Below are positions 1 to 12,000 of a stretch of 64,000 nucleotides of DNA, one piece after another; position 1 is the stretch's first letter, and the number at the start of each line of letters is the position of its first letter. The translations under genes and the position numbers were made by a program. The stretch covers positions 6,898,114 to 6,962,113 of the forward strand of contig BROE01000015.1 of assembly GCA_036571765.1 (NCBI GenBank). Reading direction: 5' to 3'. Under the pieces are notes generated by a model. That model searched no databases. It was not told the origin of the DNA and saw nothing but the letters and a program-made list of their open reading frames with translations. Source of the DNA: Plecoglossus altivelis. Its lineage: Eukaryota > Chordata > Actinopteri > Osmeriformes > Plecoglossidae.

Positions 1-940
1 TCAGACGGGTTTGTGGCCAGTCTGACAACATGGGATGTTGGCAGAGCATGCTACTGTAGGCTGGTGGAGAGCCCAGCACAGCTGCGGAGGCCCAGCCCTT
101 CTCCCCGCAAACTGAAACCCCCACCCCAGAGAGTCTCGTCTCTTCTGCCAGTTGACTTCCACTCCTGAATGACTCACTACAGCGGTAGCGGGCCTGTCTG
201 TGCCAATGACGAGGCCGTATGAGGTGATGATTCCTCCGGTCATGTTCATACAGCTTCATTTAGTCATGGAGTTGTCAACGAATTTCCTGTTTATGGGGCC
301 ATTTTACATTTTTTTCTTCGTCAGTAGAGGCAGCTGGACAAACGGGTGATATCAATGGTCACATACTGGTATATGCTGTGTGTGTGTGTGTGTGTGTGTG
401 CGTGTTAATGTCTGTACCAAAGGCGTGTGACCGTATATTGTACATTTAGCAAGAATCGTGTCCAATCTTTCTACAGAATTCTTTTTTAATGATTTGGTCA
501 TCAATCTGGCTCTGCTGTGGCATCATGGGCACTTGATCAAAAGATTCAGCTGCACGGTCAAAATCGGATCATGCATTTCATATTAAACCATGTCACTTCC
601 ATCGGTGATTTTCCACCAATTCCTTTGCGTGTTTTTATCCCACTAAGTTGTAAATCTACGACCAGCTCAGTTCCGTCGCCAAAACATTGAAAGTAAATAT
701 GAACAAAACGTTATATTGCTCCTGAGATTCTTGAAGGCCACAATAACTGTCACCATGGCAACGCAATCCCTGGTGTGAGAAGACAGTCAGTCATCTGAGA
801 CACCGATGCTGACCTGTCAGGTGCCGGTTGAGGAGTAGCGCCCCCTTCTGTTTGACGTCTGCAGCTGCCAGTCAATGGCCTTGGCAATATCTTATTATAA
901 AGAATGAGAAGATGGGGTTATAAAACCACAAAGGAAATCA
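1..940. other. intergenic sequence beyond the traf2 3' end
   Basis: I see no supported gene here. Short open frames on the minus strand have no homology I recognise and no flanking splice sites. The only clear structure is a short TG array listed separately. The sequence becomes AT-rich towards the right, where the predicted traf2 3' untranslated region begins. Confidence 0.5.
377..404. repeat. (TG)n microsatellite
   Basis: About 13 near-perfect TG units, with one cg interruption at the end. It is a short, ordinary dinucleotide array outside the coding regions. Confidence 0.9.
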
Positions 941-3727
941 GAGATCCATCAATGCATTTATTACATACTGCATATCATGTTACAGAATACACTCATGATG
1001 ATCAAAACTGTATATGGCTCTAAGTTCACTATGTACAAATGACTAAACAAAGTACCCTGTTCGACATTTATATCATAAAAAGTGTCCAAGTTTGTTCAAC
1101 TTGACTGCATCACAACTTTTTATAAAGAACTGTTATACGCTCTCTCAGAGAAACAACTGCATTAAAGCTTACATTCAAAAACCCACAGTAAGGTATATTT
1201 TCAGCTGAACCTTTGTTGAGCGTATAAATCTCTTCTTTCCCAGTATAGATGCTTAAAAAAGTGACACATGCATCATATTGGGATCAAGCTGCTACCATAT
1301 GTATACCAGAAACCAGAAGAGAAGGTATATTTGGCACTATATTTCAGCATAGAAAGCAATTATAACTTGTGATACCCCCTTTTCAGTATACAGAGGTCAA
1401 ATTTACTTTTGGCACATTACAAGAATATATATGTAAGGAAAAGAGGTGTGAACTACACATTACTTTAATATATTTTTTTCCATTTGAAGCAAACAAACTA
1501 CGTCTACAAGATGAATTTAGTATATGAAAATGTTGATCGACTTGACAAGACCAAACTAATCTTCGATCGTCAAATACTAAACTAACACCCATTCCTAACA
1601 CTACCCATAACCACAGTACCAGGGTTTAGCTAGGCGGTGCTACTAGGTCACTATCCCTCTCTCAGAAACCTCGCTGGTCATTTGAAGTAATGTAAAACAA
1701 AATTAGAAAGAATCACATGGGGTGATAGGAATTAGCTGTGTAAAATGAGGTATAATATCAAAGGTCTAGCAGAGCTCTGATGTCATGATAACATCTGTCT
1801 GAAGCACCTGCCAATAATTGGTTTGTTTTATAAGTGTCCTGACCTGTTTTAAACCATCTTGACAAACACAAAGTAGATATATAGGTATATAATTACTATG
1901 ATATTTAACAATACTATTTGTATTAATAGCGATTAGTGTATATTAACATCAAGATATTGAATATTTCAATATTGACGTTAAATATACATATTTATAAACT
2001 TCAAGGAATATATAAGCAAATGCCCCTGTTGAACAGCAGCAATGCTAGATATAACATAATAATAAATATACTATCATATTTACATTCTTCCAAACAAATA
2101 CAAATAAATGCATTCACCATCAGTCTACAAGGTAAACCAATCATGAAGCGCAATACTGAATATGAATTGAAGCCTCCCATGCACAGAGAGGTTTCAATAC
2201 AGGTCGAGACAGGGTCTAAAACAGGCCGGTGGCTTCCTGCGTGAGCGCAGCAGGCTTGAGCACAGCGCCTTCTGGTGGACACAGACAGGAACTGGCGGAG
2301 TTATAGCGTTTTGACCAGCGTGATTGTTGCTTCGTAGAAAACAAAGACATCGTGTCAGAAGCTTCACCCAACCCCTAGAGAATTTGAGTAAATGTGGGGC
2401 ATCTGGGTACACAACAAATATGTAATCAGCTTAATCACCAAAGACTTGTGGCCAATTTAAAGAAAGGTACAACTCAATATTATCCTGTATTTCCAAAGCT
2501 TTCTCTTTCTGCCTCTTTCACAAAAAGAATACGAAAACACCCTTTGCTATTTTTGCATCAACATCAACATGTATTCAATTCACATCGGTATCATATCGCA
2601 GAGCCACATAGAAACATATTATGCATGACCTGTATTGTGTGTGTGGACGGATAACCATGAACAGATCATTCCATTCCCTCAGTTCACAGAACCTGTTTCT
2701 CCTTGATCTGTGGTGGGGCACAGTACTATGTGTAGTGAGATGTGAGCTACTGAGCATGTGCAAGAGCAAACCCTCCAGCATTGTGTGTCTTGTCAAAGAG
2801 ACCAAAAACACAAAACCTGTGTCTCAGGCTTGATTGACACACTGCCTTGACACCCTGTTAACTCCACAATATCTTCCACAGATGTCCTGAACCACCAATC
2901 GCAATCTTGCACCCCTTAGAGGAACACGAATGCAACAACGTCCGTTAATGTTATGTATGCCTGGAATAAAGACATGCAGGCAATGTCCACCATCACGGAT
3001 GGGCCTACCTCACAAACAAGTTGAACAACAAGCTAGGCTCAAGGAAAGAAAAGAGCACTTGACACGAAAAGAATTGCCAATTAACTATAGCCGCATGCAC
3101 TTTGCGCGAAAAAGGCAAACGAATGCCCATAATCTTATTCGTAACATAACTCCACGTTTGTCTATGCAAATTTACTCAACAATGGGTTTTAGAAGCTCAC
3201 AATATCCACAATCAAAATTAGCAAGAAAATGTAAATACCCTGCATCAAGCCACACTTCTACCTCTATTGTAAGCAGCGCGTCGGTATCCTACACCGACGT
3301 GAAAACCACACCACCAAATCTATCTGCTACCCCTAGCAGTAACACTCCTGTGTGACTGTTGGACTCAGCCCCCCACATGCAATACTCAGGTGTGTGTCTC
3401 TAAACCTCTTTCTATGGGTAGAAATGCTGAGCTAGAGTAGGGGGTTGAAGCACCATGAAGAACCAGTGTTGTGGCATCGAGAAACCAAGAAATCGTCGCA
3501 CCCAAACAATATCAGGCACCGGAGCTTCTCTGCAGCCAGCGACCACCAGGTAACACTTATCAGGGCCTCCAGGACGGAGCATACTGGAGAAGCATGCAGC
3601 ACACAGTAGCAAGCGTGGCTGTCTCCCCACACCTGCAGGGGACTGAAAGAAGCCCGGATGGGAGCCCTAATGGAGCTCGCGAGGAGCCAAAATGGAGCCT
3701 GAATGATTGCCGTTCTACTGTGGGCAT
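940..3727 (-). other. traf2: predicted traf2 3' untranslated region
   Basis: This AT-rich stretch follows the traf2 stop codon and has no open frame with splice or homology support. Its right part (about 3360-3727) is less AT-rich. The left limit is inferred only from the candidate AATAAA at 957-962. Part of it could instead be intergenic. Confidence 0.4.
957..962 (-). terminator. traf2: candidate traf2 poly(A) signal
   Basis: The plus strand reads tttatt, which is AATAAA on the minus strand. It is the best hexamer downstream of the traf2 stop, in an AT-rich setting, and would give a 3' untranslated region of about 2.8 kb. Nearer, weaker sites may also be used; transcript data would decide. 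Confidence 0.4.
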
Positions 3728-6700
3728 CTAGAGGCCCGTGAGGTCAACAATGGCCTTGATGAAAATGGTGTCGTCGCGGATGTAGGAGTTCTTGGCGTCG
3801 AGCTTGGAGAGCGGGCAGAAGAGAGGGCAGCCACTGGCGATGTTCATCTCACTCACGGGCCTCTGGAAGGAAGAGGAAGTGACATCAGGCCGGAACGCGT
3901 CGATGATGTGCTCTCTGTTGCTCTGGTCGAGCAGCATGAGAGTCACCTGAGAGAGGGGGGGAGAGAGAGAGGGAGGAAACAGGACGTGTTGATTTATTGA
4001 TCTATAAAGGATGGAAAAGTTGTTTCCTGTTCTCCTTACTGACCTTCTGATTAAAGGGCCATTTCAGCAGGGCATCGTTCAGTCCCCTCATCACCACGAA
4101 GAACAGGGAAAGGTGGCTGCCACGCCCAGTTCCGTCCCCGTTCAGGTAGATCCGAAGACACATCTTATAACCGTACTTGCTGGTGTAGAAGGCTGCAAGA
4201 AAAAGAACAGAACATGAGGCATGTTTCCCCCATGTTACTTCATAACCCAGGAACAAGAGACCATAGACAGTGGTGATGGAGACAACCCTCCACTTACAAC
4301 ATCTGTATTGGCCTTGAGCTGTTTATTTCTGATGTAGAAGTTAGTCTCTGTGACTAAAAGAGGACCATGAGTGACAGTGTTGCGAGTGCGAGCGATTACC
4401 TGGAGAGAACATGGCCGGGGCTCGGCCGGCTATGGCATCCTGTCTCTTCTTGGTGAAGTCCGAGATCCTCCAGACAAAGACACCGTCGAAGGTGGTGGCC
4501 GACATCTCCCTCAGCCGGCCTTCCATCTCTGCCACAATCAGGTCCTTCAGCCCTACCGTCCTCTCCAACTGTCGAACCTGTGGGATTGTTTCGATGTCCA
4601 GTTAGCAACAGAACAGCTATGTGTTAGCTGACGTCTTCAATGCAGGCATCCTGCTTCTTCCTCACCTTGTTACTCAGAACCTCGATCTTATCCTGGTCTA
4701 ACCGATGCTGGCGATTACTGGCCTCCATAGTGGTGGCGAACCTCTCCACCTCTCTGTTCAGCACGCACACCACGTTCTCAAACGTGCCTGCTTTCACCTC
4801 CAGGTCCGTGCACCTGCGGCCCAGCTCGGCCACCTTGGTCTTCTCGCTGTGCAGCTGCAGCTCCAAGGCTGCTCCCACTGAGCTGGGCAGAGGGGTGAAG
4901 GAGGTGGACACCGACAGGGTTGGGGCCGGGGCGGGCAGGGGGGGAAGGGGAGCCGGGGCAGAAGGACCAGGAGGACCAGAGCTGGAGGAGCCGGAGGAGG
5001 AGGAGGAGGCAGCCCCCTGCACGGGAGGCCCAGAGGAGGTGGTGCTGAGATGGGAGACTCGGGCCTCGAGTTCCCTGAGGGACTGGTGGAGTTCCAGCAG
5101 CTTGTGTCCAGCCAGCTCCAAGCCCTGCGGCTGCAGGCCCTCCATGCTCACCTTCATGCCCATGATGTAGTGCAGAAGCAGGTTGAGGTGCTCATAGGCA
5201 CAGGCTCGTTCGTGGTCGTGGATCTTTTCCTTCTCTACCTGCAGGGAAACAACAAATCAACGTTCTGACAGGTCTGTGAGATGACTGTTATAATACATCT
5301 GTAGAACTGTGTGGATACTATGAATATCTAGTCATTTTAGTAGTTAAAATATGTTTAAAAAAATGATTGAATTCTCTGTACTTACTGACATGTCACAACC
5401 GACAACATGGAACCGGCATGGAGTTCTGAACTTGCTGCAGAACTTGATGTGGTCGACATACTAAGGGAGTAATAAGACATATCTGTGTTTAGTAAATGAG
5501 TGATATCACACCTAGTTTTGTTTTCAAAGACACACAACACAGTAATCCCTTATCAGGGATCGCAGAGGTCAACAGGAAAAACATCACCTGTATTTTTGGG
5601 TGCCGTGTTTGCCGAAGTCATACCTTTTCCCTCGGGATTTTCTTCTTGGCACAGCCTTCGCAGATCATTGGGTACTTGGGACAGATCTCGTCGTGGGCCT
5701 ATAAGATAAGAAATCTGGGTTTGCACCGATTCGAGATGGATCGATTTGTCCCGTATCGATAGCTTGGCGCGATCGAACAAGAAGCGGTCTGCGGTTCCTC
5801 ACCTTGATGTTCTTGAAGTGGAACGGTTCTTTGCAGTACTTGCAGTTGAGCGTTCTCTCAGGACACTCGCGCTCATTGTGACGCTCTTGCTCGTTGAAAC
5901 GGATCCGTTCTTTACAGGAAGGGCAGGGGATGATCATGAACTCGCATTTCCCTTCATGGTTCAGCTGGGAAAACGCGACTACAAGTTACAACTGCTCAAG
6001 GATATTTGTGCGCATTGCTGTATGCATGAATGAATGTACGTTCAAACAAGGAACAAAACTGGATTTGGAGACAGTTAGCTTGGTCTTGGAGATGACTAGG
6101 AACTATGGTCATATTTAGCAGGGTATACAGCAAAATATAGGCACTGTTTGTTTCAAGCAAAAACACGGCTTACCTCATACTCTTTAATATTGCCTTTCCA
6201 AGTACAGCCTTCATTAATACAGACGGCAGAAAGGTTTTCAACCTCTCTTCGGGCTGCATTATCAGGAAAAGCCTAGAAGAAGAAGTCATACACGGGACAC
6301 TTCCTGTCACAGTTTCAGTGCAGCAGGAAGTCAATCCTGGTATCTGATGTATTATTCATGTTTGAAAGGTGTGTTTATGTGCACACGCTCTACATAGCAT
6401 GGCCTCACTGGATTCACCATTGCATTATATTACAGTCCAAAAAACGACAGTCTTTTTGAAGCAAGTCTACCAGATGCAGTGCTGGCATACTAAAGAATAA
6501 AGAAAGTAACTTACACAGCCTTGCTTTAAAATCGATGTCGGCTCTTCAAAAATCTCCTCTTTGATACAAGCGTTACATTTCTGAGGTCCATTGCTGCAAA
6601 ATGAGACAAAACGGCCCACTCAGATGTCTAACTCCGCATCGGCATGGTAACCAACTGCAAATCTGTGTAGTAATTAGTCTCAGGCACATGGCTGACAATG

Positions 6701-6978
6701 CTAGCTTGAATCAAAATGTCAAATATCTGTTGATTGTTCTGAGTGGTGTTTGTCATCACTACATGGGACGTGTCACTTGCTGTCTCTCACCTGACTGTCC
6801 TGTTGAAACAGTAGGAACAGAAGCGATGTCCACACTGAGCCTGGAATGGTCTCCTCAGTAAGTTGTGACAGCAGTTACACAGGTGCTTGTCTTCCAGCTT
6901 GTTGGCAAGAATCTTCTTGGGGAATCCAGGTTTGTTGCTCTCCATTGACGAGGGAGGGGAGGGTTCCTGCGCAGCCAT
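3728..6978 (-). CDS. traf2: TNF receptor-associated factor 2 (TRAF2)
   Basis: TRAF2 is a cytoplasmic adaptor and RING-type protein. It binds TNF-receptor family tails, TRADD and cIAP1/2 and feeds NF-kB and JNK signalling. Ten coding exons (minus strand): 6978-6791, 6593-6515, 6272-6174, 5964-5803, 5698-5624, 5460-5386, 5238-4666, 4577-4400, 4192-4044, 3946-3728. All have AG/GT borders and matching phases, total 1797 nt, 598 aa. The RING is at about residues 34-72 (CNCC, CGHRFCSYC, CNAC). TRAF zinc fingers span about 90-226 (e.g. CPSCKERIRF, CEGCAKKKIPREK). The coiled TRAF-N is at about 350-430 (ENVVCVLNREVER). The TRAF-C/MATH domain is at about 447-598. The receptor-groove segments RIYLNGDGTGRG and TSSSFQRP are intact, and the end is FIKAIVDLTGL. 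The start matches the family N-terminus. It is about 97 residues longer than human TRAF2 (501 aa), mostly through the stretch before TRAF-N (residues ~257-347), which includes a Ser/Gly/Pro/Ala-rich segment at about 290-347. Fish can have traf2a and traf2b; I cannot tell which this is. Confidence 0.97.
4887..5049 (-). other. traf2: low-complexity insert within TRAF2 exon 7
   Basis: This codes for about residues 290-347 of TRAF2: runs of Ser, Gly, Pro and Ala with almost no charge, between the zinc fingers and the TRAF-N coiled coil. It is in frame and flanked by well-conserved family sequence, so it reads as an expanded flexible linker, not an intron or frameshift. Confidence 0.8.
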
Positions 6979-7006
6979 GGTGCCTCTACACAAGTCACAA
7001 CGGGGT
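6979..7006 (-). other. traf2: traf2 5' UTR part in the first coding exon
   Basis: Upstream of the ATG at 6978 the minus strand has a pyrimidine-rich stretch ending in CTTTCAG at 7007, a good acceptor. This leaves 28 untranslated bases in the exon that holds the start codon. Confidence 0.6.
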
Positions 7007-7665
7007 CTGAAAGGAAGCATGACAGCGTCTAAAAGATATCTACACAATGGACAAATGTGTTATCCTAAACTCGTCTGTTAACGTTTTATTTTATACATGT
7101 ATTGGTTACATTATTGAAACATTCTAAGCACCGTGGCTACTGCAAAAACATGCAGGTGCTATTTGTGGCGACTGTCATGTCATGAGAAAGTAGCCTGGCC
7201 ATTGTTCTCGTCTTTCCCTTTTCCCCAAACAATTCTTTTCGTTTAAACATGGTGGATCTAGCACGCATCTCGCTGCACACTCCTGACAGTAATTTACAAC
7301 ACTAAAGAACATTGCTGACGCTTGTGTCAGGCCTCGTAAAAGGCCGATTCCTTTGTTTACATTTTATGTCTGCATTCGGAGCAACGCTTCTTGTCGTGGG
7401 GTAAGAGAGAGGCAACTATGGCCTTCTCGCCAAGCAGTCACACAATGCGAATGATCCAAACAAATCGTAAATCCATTGTTGTCGCTGTACACCATCATCC
7501 ATTTCCCCTTTCTGTTCTCGCCTGTCGTTGTTGCTAAGCCTTCGGCATCCTTCGTTAGAAGTGGTACCCAACATACCGCCACGCCCCTTGAAAGCAGGTG
7601 CTCTAATCGAGACCAGTTTGCCATCGAAAATGGTTGCAATGCTATCGTAATTACATGAAACTTAC

Positions 7666-7870
7666 CAGCGTTAAACTGTCATCGCTTGCAGAGATAGTAA
7701 AATACTCCTACTCGTCGTAGCCCCACGCTCGTGAAATCTACCGATTTGACATGCAATTCTGATGCCGAATGTATGTGTTTTCTGTGCCGTTAACGACATA
7801 ATAAATATGGTACCGAAAAGCGGTCGCTGTTATTGTCCAATATCGCCATTGCACTTTCACCATGTTACGT
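7666..7870 (-). promoter_or_regulatory. traf2: candidate traf2 non-coding first exon and promoter
   Basis: A strong donor (CGCTG|GTAAGT on the minus strand) ends an exon at 7666, matching the acceptor at 7007 in the next exon. Just upstream, around 7830-7870, are a CCAAT-type motif and a ttacgtca ATF/CREB-like site. The transcription start is not defined by sequence alone. Confidence 0.4.
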
Positions 7871-8424
7871 CATTTGCAGACTGAAGATGGGTTGACAGGC
7901 AGGCCAAATATACGTCAACGTAGGCGATAAATGCATAAAGCTTAGTCCTATTCAGTAATAGGCCTACTAAATACTAGCACGGATCAAACATGATACAGAT
8001 TACACAAATTAAAGCATCGAATACGTTACAATTGCACAAAAGATTAACGCGCCCTTTGTAATCTGGGAACTGATTAATATCCAATCCGTAGAGTACATCG
8101 TTTATGAAATGTAATGGTTTAAGAAAAAGAAAAGTGAAAATAAAACAGTTTCTGCGCACTATTCAGTTAAAACATCCACTATTTAAGCCTTGTGTGTTTT
8201 AAACTAATCATAGTCTTGAAGCAGATGATTCATTTGTTTTGCTGTACATTATGCACATGCTACTCCATCCAAGTATCAAATCGCGCACTGGTCACAAAAT
8301 AAAAGCTGCAATTACTGAAAATTGCATGCGTCACAAATGTCACTGCTACTAAAAAATAACGTAGAATGAAATTAAGTCAAGAAAAACATGTAGAGAATAT
8401 AATAAATTCCTGTGGACTCCAATT
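7871..8424. other. short intergenic spacer between gramd2b and traf2
   Basis: AT-rich sequence with no gene. It separates the predicted gramd2b 3' end from the traf2 promoter, so the two transcription units are unusually close. No repeats stand out. Confidence 0.5.
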
Positions 8425-9020
8425 AAGCAACGTCTATAAATAGTTTATTGGCAAATCCTTTCTGTAACATAAGGGCACATTAATTGTAGACCTAACATGT
8501 TGATTTGAAATGTTAAAAATACATTGAAATAGATGGATCCTTTGGACCTAGTCATACCTGAAAAAGGACTCTCAAACAAGGCACTACGCATACAGCCTAT
8601 GGCTTCTCCTTGCCTACTACAGCCCATAATATGCATTCATTACTCTCTCATTCATCTGTTACAAAACATACCAATCTGAGTCCTGAGAGAGGCCATACCA
8701 CTTATTGCACAATTAAGAATGCTGTCTTTGTGGAGTGGATGTCTGAAAGCTGAAACTGAAAGCTGAGCTGCAAATTCGTTTTTCTTTTTAAGCAAAGGTT
8801 TCTCTTCCATCCAGCGATGTGTCTGTTGGTTAGGTCTCTTCAAGTAACTTTTGTAAGTTTCTCTGAATCTGGAGGAAAATATAAACAAAAGGACAAAACA
8901 CGTGTGTTGAAGACGCTGACACGTGAAAACCCGAACCACTTTCATATGTTTGCGGAGCCAAAACGCCATTGTGTTAACGGACCACTAAACAAACACATGG
9001 TAAAATGGCTGCTTCGAATG
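8425..9020 (-). other. gramd2b: predicted gramd2b 3' untranslated region
   Basis: AT-rich sequence between the gramd2b stop codon (9021-9023) and the candidate AATAAA. A 105-codon open frame at 8652-8969 lies inside it but resembles no family and has no splice support. Confidence 0.5.
8444..8449 (-). terminator. gramd2b: candidate gramd2b poly(A) signal
   Basis: Plus-strand tttatt is AATAAA on the minus strand, about 575 bases downstream of the gramd2b stop. Confidence 0.45.
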
Positions 9021-12000
9021 TCACTTATTAAAAAAAAAACTGAAAGTCCTGCCAGCATGGGCATGTTTGAACAGCTCAGTGACAAGTTGGCAAACCTTCT
9101 CCAGCCTGAACAGGTTTGCAGACAGCTCTCCGTACATCGCAGAGTTGAAGTCAACCTGAGACTTGGAAGACGCCATGTTCCTTAAACACGAAGAGCAAAA
9201 GAACATAACACAAGATTGAACTACGCGCCTACAATGCAGCAGCCACACTCCATACGAATCCAGACTTTACTGTCTCTATCATTTGAATACAATCAACATT
9301 TGTATTTAATGTTACTCTATAGAAGTATGTACTGGGTAAGACACGTCTAGGAAATAGATATGTATATACTTGTTTTCACTGGCACTAAATGAGTATAACC
9401 TTCAAGTTCATGATCGCACGGATGGTTGTTGCAATGAGGGAGCTAGGCAGGTGATACTCACCCATGGCGGCCATATTCACCCAGGGAGTTTAGACGTTGT
9501 TCAAGACCTACAATCTTAAAGGCCATGTAACACGAAGTCAAGACAAGGATGCTCACTCTGCAAAGACGGTTAAAAAAAAACAGACAGAATCTGAGTCAAC
9601 AGAACATCCGAATCGCAAGGACGAGTGCTTGTTCTAACATGCCCGGACGTGTTTTTGAACGGTGGCAAATAAAATCCGAAACCCTCTTTTTAATTACGAA
9701 TCCCATCAGACACATGTAAGGATGCACACATGTTACTCACAGGAACAAGTAGACGAGGAGAAGGGTGTGTAGAGACATGGACTGGGGAGGTTTCTCTGTG
9801 TGCAATGTTCCCTGGGGAAGCTTGCTTGGCACTGGAATTAAAAAGGAACATTTAGGCCAGCGACAGCACACTGGCTCAAAGGTAACGATTTCTAAACTGC
9901 GGTAAAAATCGTCTTTGTGTACCCTGGCATGGCATTCTGAAAACAAGTGAATACCAGATAAACGCTAATTTCATCCTTCCGGTTGTAATTCTACTTTTTT
10001 GATTTCTCATGTAAAATACAGTGGGGTGCAACTGGCAACAGGGCTCGTACCACTGTGATGGGCTGCTGGGTGCTTTTGGCTGGGAGTCTGAAGGTGCACA
10101 TCGGCATGAACCGCCACCTCTCCTGTTTTCCCTCCGCTCAGGAACGTGTCTGGCAAGCTTGGAAACTCTGCTTAAACAAACACAGGCGCTGTGTAAATGT
10201 GTGTGACATCGGCAACATGCATCTGCTGACAGAACCACGTTGGCGTTCTTGTTTTTACTGGTTCAGGCAGAACCGGGGAGGACTGGAGAGTGTCGAATTG
10301 TTTATGTTATAATCCTGGCGCACGAGCGTCAGGAAACTCGACGTGTTTTAACATAAACGTTTGTCAACATCTTTGTCACGTCTATTAAGCTGTGTCCTAC
10401 GTGAAGATAGTTACTTTTCTTTTTCCTTTTGGTTGAGGGGACAAGGTAGTATGTATAAAGATGCATTTTTTTATTCATCTGCATGACTGTTGGGGAAAAG
10501 AGAACAACTGAACGATGGTGGTTTAGCTAATGTGGTCTAGGTTAACGTCAGAAATGCAACATGTTGCTTCCCAGTGGTATACACAGGCTGCTGACCAGGT
10601 AACAAGCTGCTTCTGAATGCTTTGGGAGCGCTAGACTATTCCATGGGACTCCACAAGGTGGGAGGGGAAGGGAGGAGAGGGAGGGAGGGGAAGGGAGGAG
10701 AGGGAGGGGTGAGAGAGAGACCCACCGGACATTTTGTCGTAATCTGGAGTCTGGGAGCCAGAGCTGCTGCTCTCCAGAGCGTCTTGCCTCCTGTGACGTG
10801 CGACTCCATCCAGGTCAGAGAAGTCACCAGAGAAATCCTAGCAGAGAAACACGTTTCCACATGTTGACCGTCAGTATACCAACACGCACACTTGAAACTA
10901 AACTAACTAAACTTTTTTTTTGGTGGGGTTGTTTGTTTTCCCACGGCATTCCTACTGACAGGATGAACGTTCCGGAAGTCAGAAAGAGAAATCTTAAACA
11001 AACATCAAGTAAGCCTGAGTTGAAGCATTATATCCTCGTTAAGATCATTCGCAACATGCATCTTATGCATTATCAGATCTCTTAGCAGCAGCGGAAGGCA
11101 ATCGCGGTGCGTTGAGCTTCACAGCAGCTGTGTACTGACCAGAGGAAGTGAGGCGGGACAGTCCAGCCTGAAGCTGTTCTCTGCAGAGGAAGGGATAGGA
11201 CTACTCCCAGTATTGTCACCCTGAAACCACATTCCAACATCACTCAGTACAACCCAGCGGCCAAACACTAATTAGAAACTTTCTGCATTTTAACAGCATT
11301 GTTCCTATGCAATGCAAAGTGATTAGATGAGAAATCTCTAGCGAGCTCAGATCAAAAGGGAAGGATACTTACGTCTAAATGGACACAGAGGGACTTCAGG
11401 AGTTTAAAGGTAGCATCGCGGGAGAGGAACGACACAAAGACATGCTGGAAAGCAGATTGGGCATTAGGAGGACAAAAGTAAGCGTGGGAATGAGATGTGC
11501 TGCAGGATAACGTGATAAATGTCACAAATAGCATGGTCTTACCCTCTCATTTGTAGTTGTAATTACCAGGGCGTTTGGCACCAAAATTGCTGTTTTTGTC
11601 TTTTTAATATAAGTCACAGTGACCACTGGGATAGTAATCTGTCGAGAGGGAAAACCATCATTTTATACCCCAATAAAGACTTCTGTGGTGTATTTGTATC
11701 GTCATGATATCTGTCAATGTGATTTCTTTACCTTGGTGTCTCTGCCAAACACTTTCGAATGGAAACAGATCCAGTTGTCAGAGACATACAGCTTCCCTTG
11801 ATACAGGATGTCTTTCTGTAGGGCACAAGTGTAACCTGAGGGAAGACATAGCTCTTTTAGATCAGGCAAAAGCAAAGTTCAACGCAGCTAGAACACGTTG
11901 CTCATTTTCACACAGTTCAAATTTAAATGGAAGATCGACAATGTCATTGTTACAGTTCCTTATTATATGTGCAGAGTCTAGATTATTGCTAGGAACTGGA

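Noticed and set aside
4640..5170. 176-codon plus-strand frame
   Set aside because: Antisense shadow of TRAF2 exon 7.
8652..8969. 105-codon minus-strand frame
   Set aside because: Lies in the predicted gramd2b 3' UTR; no family similarity.
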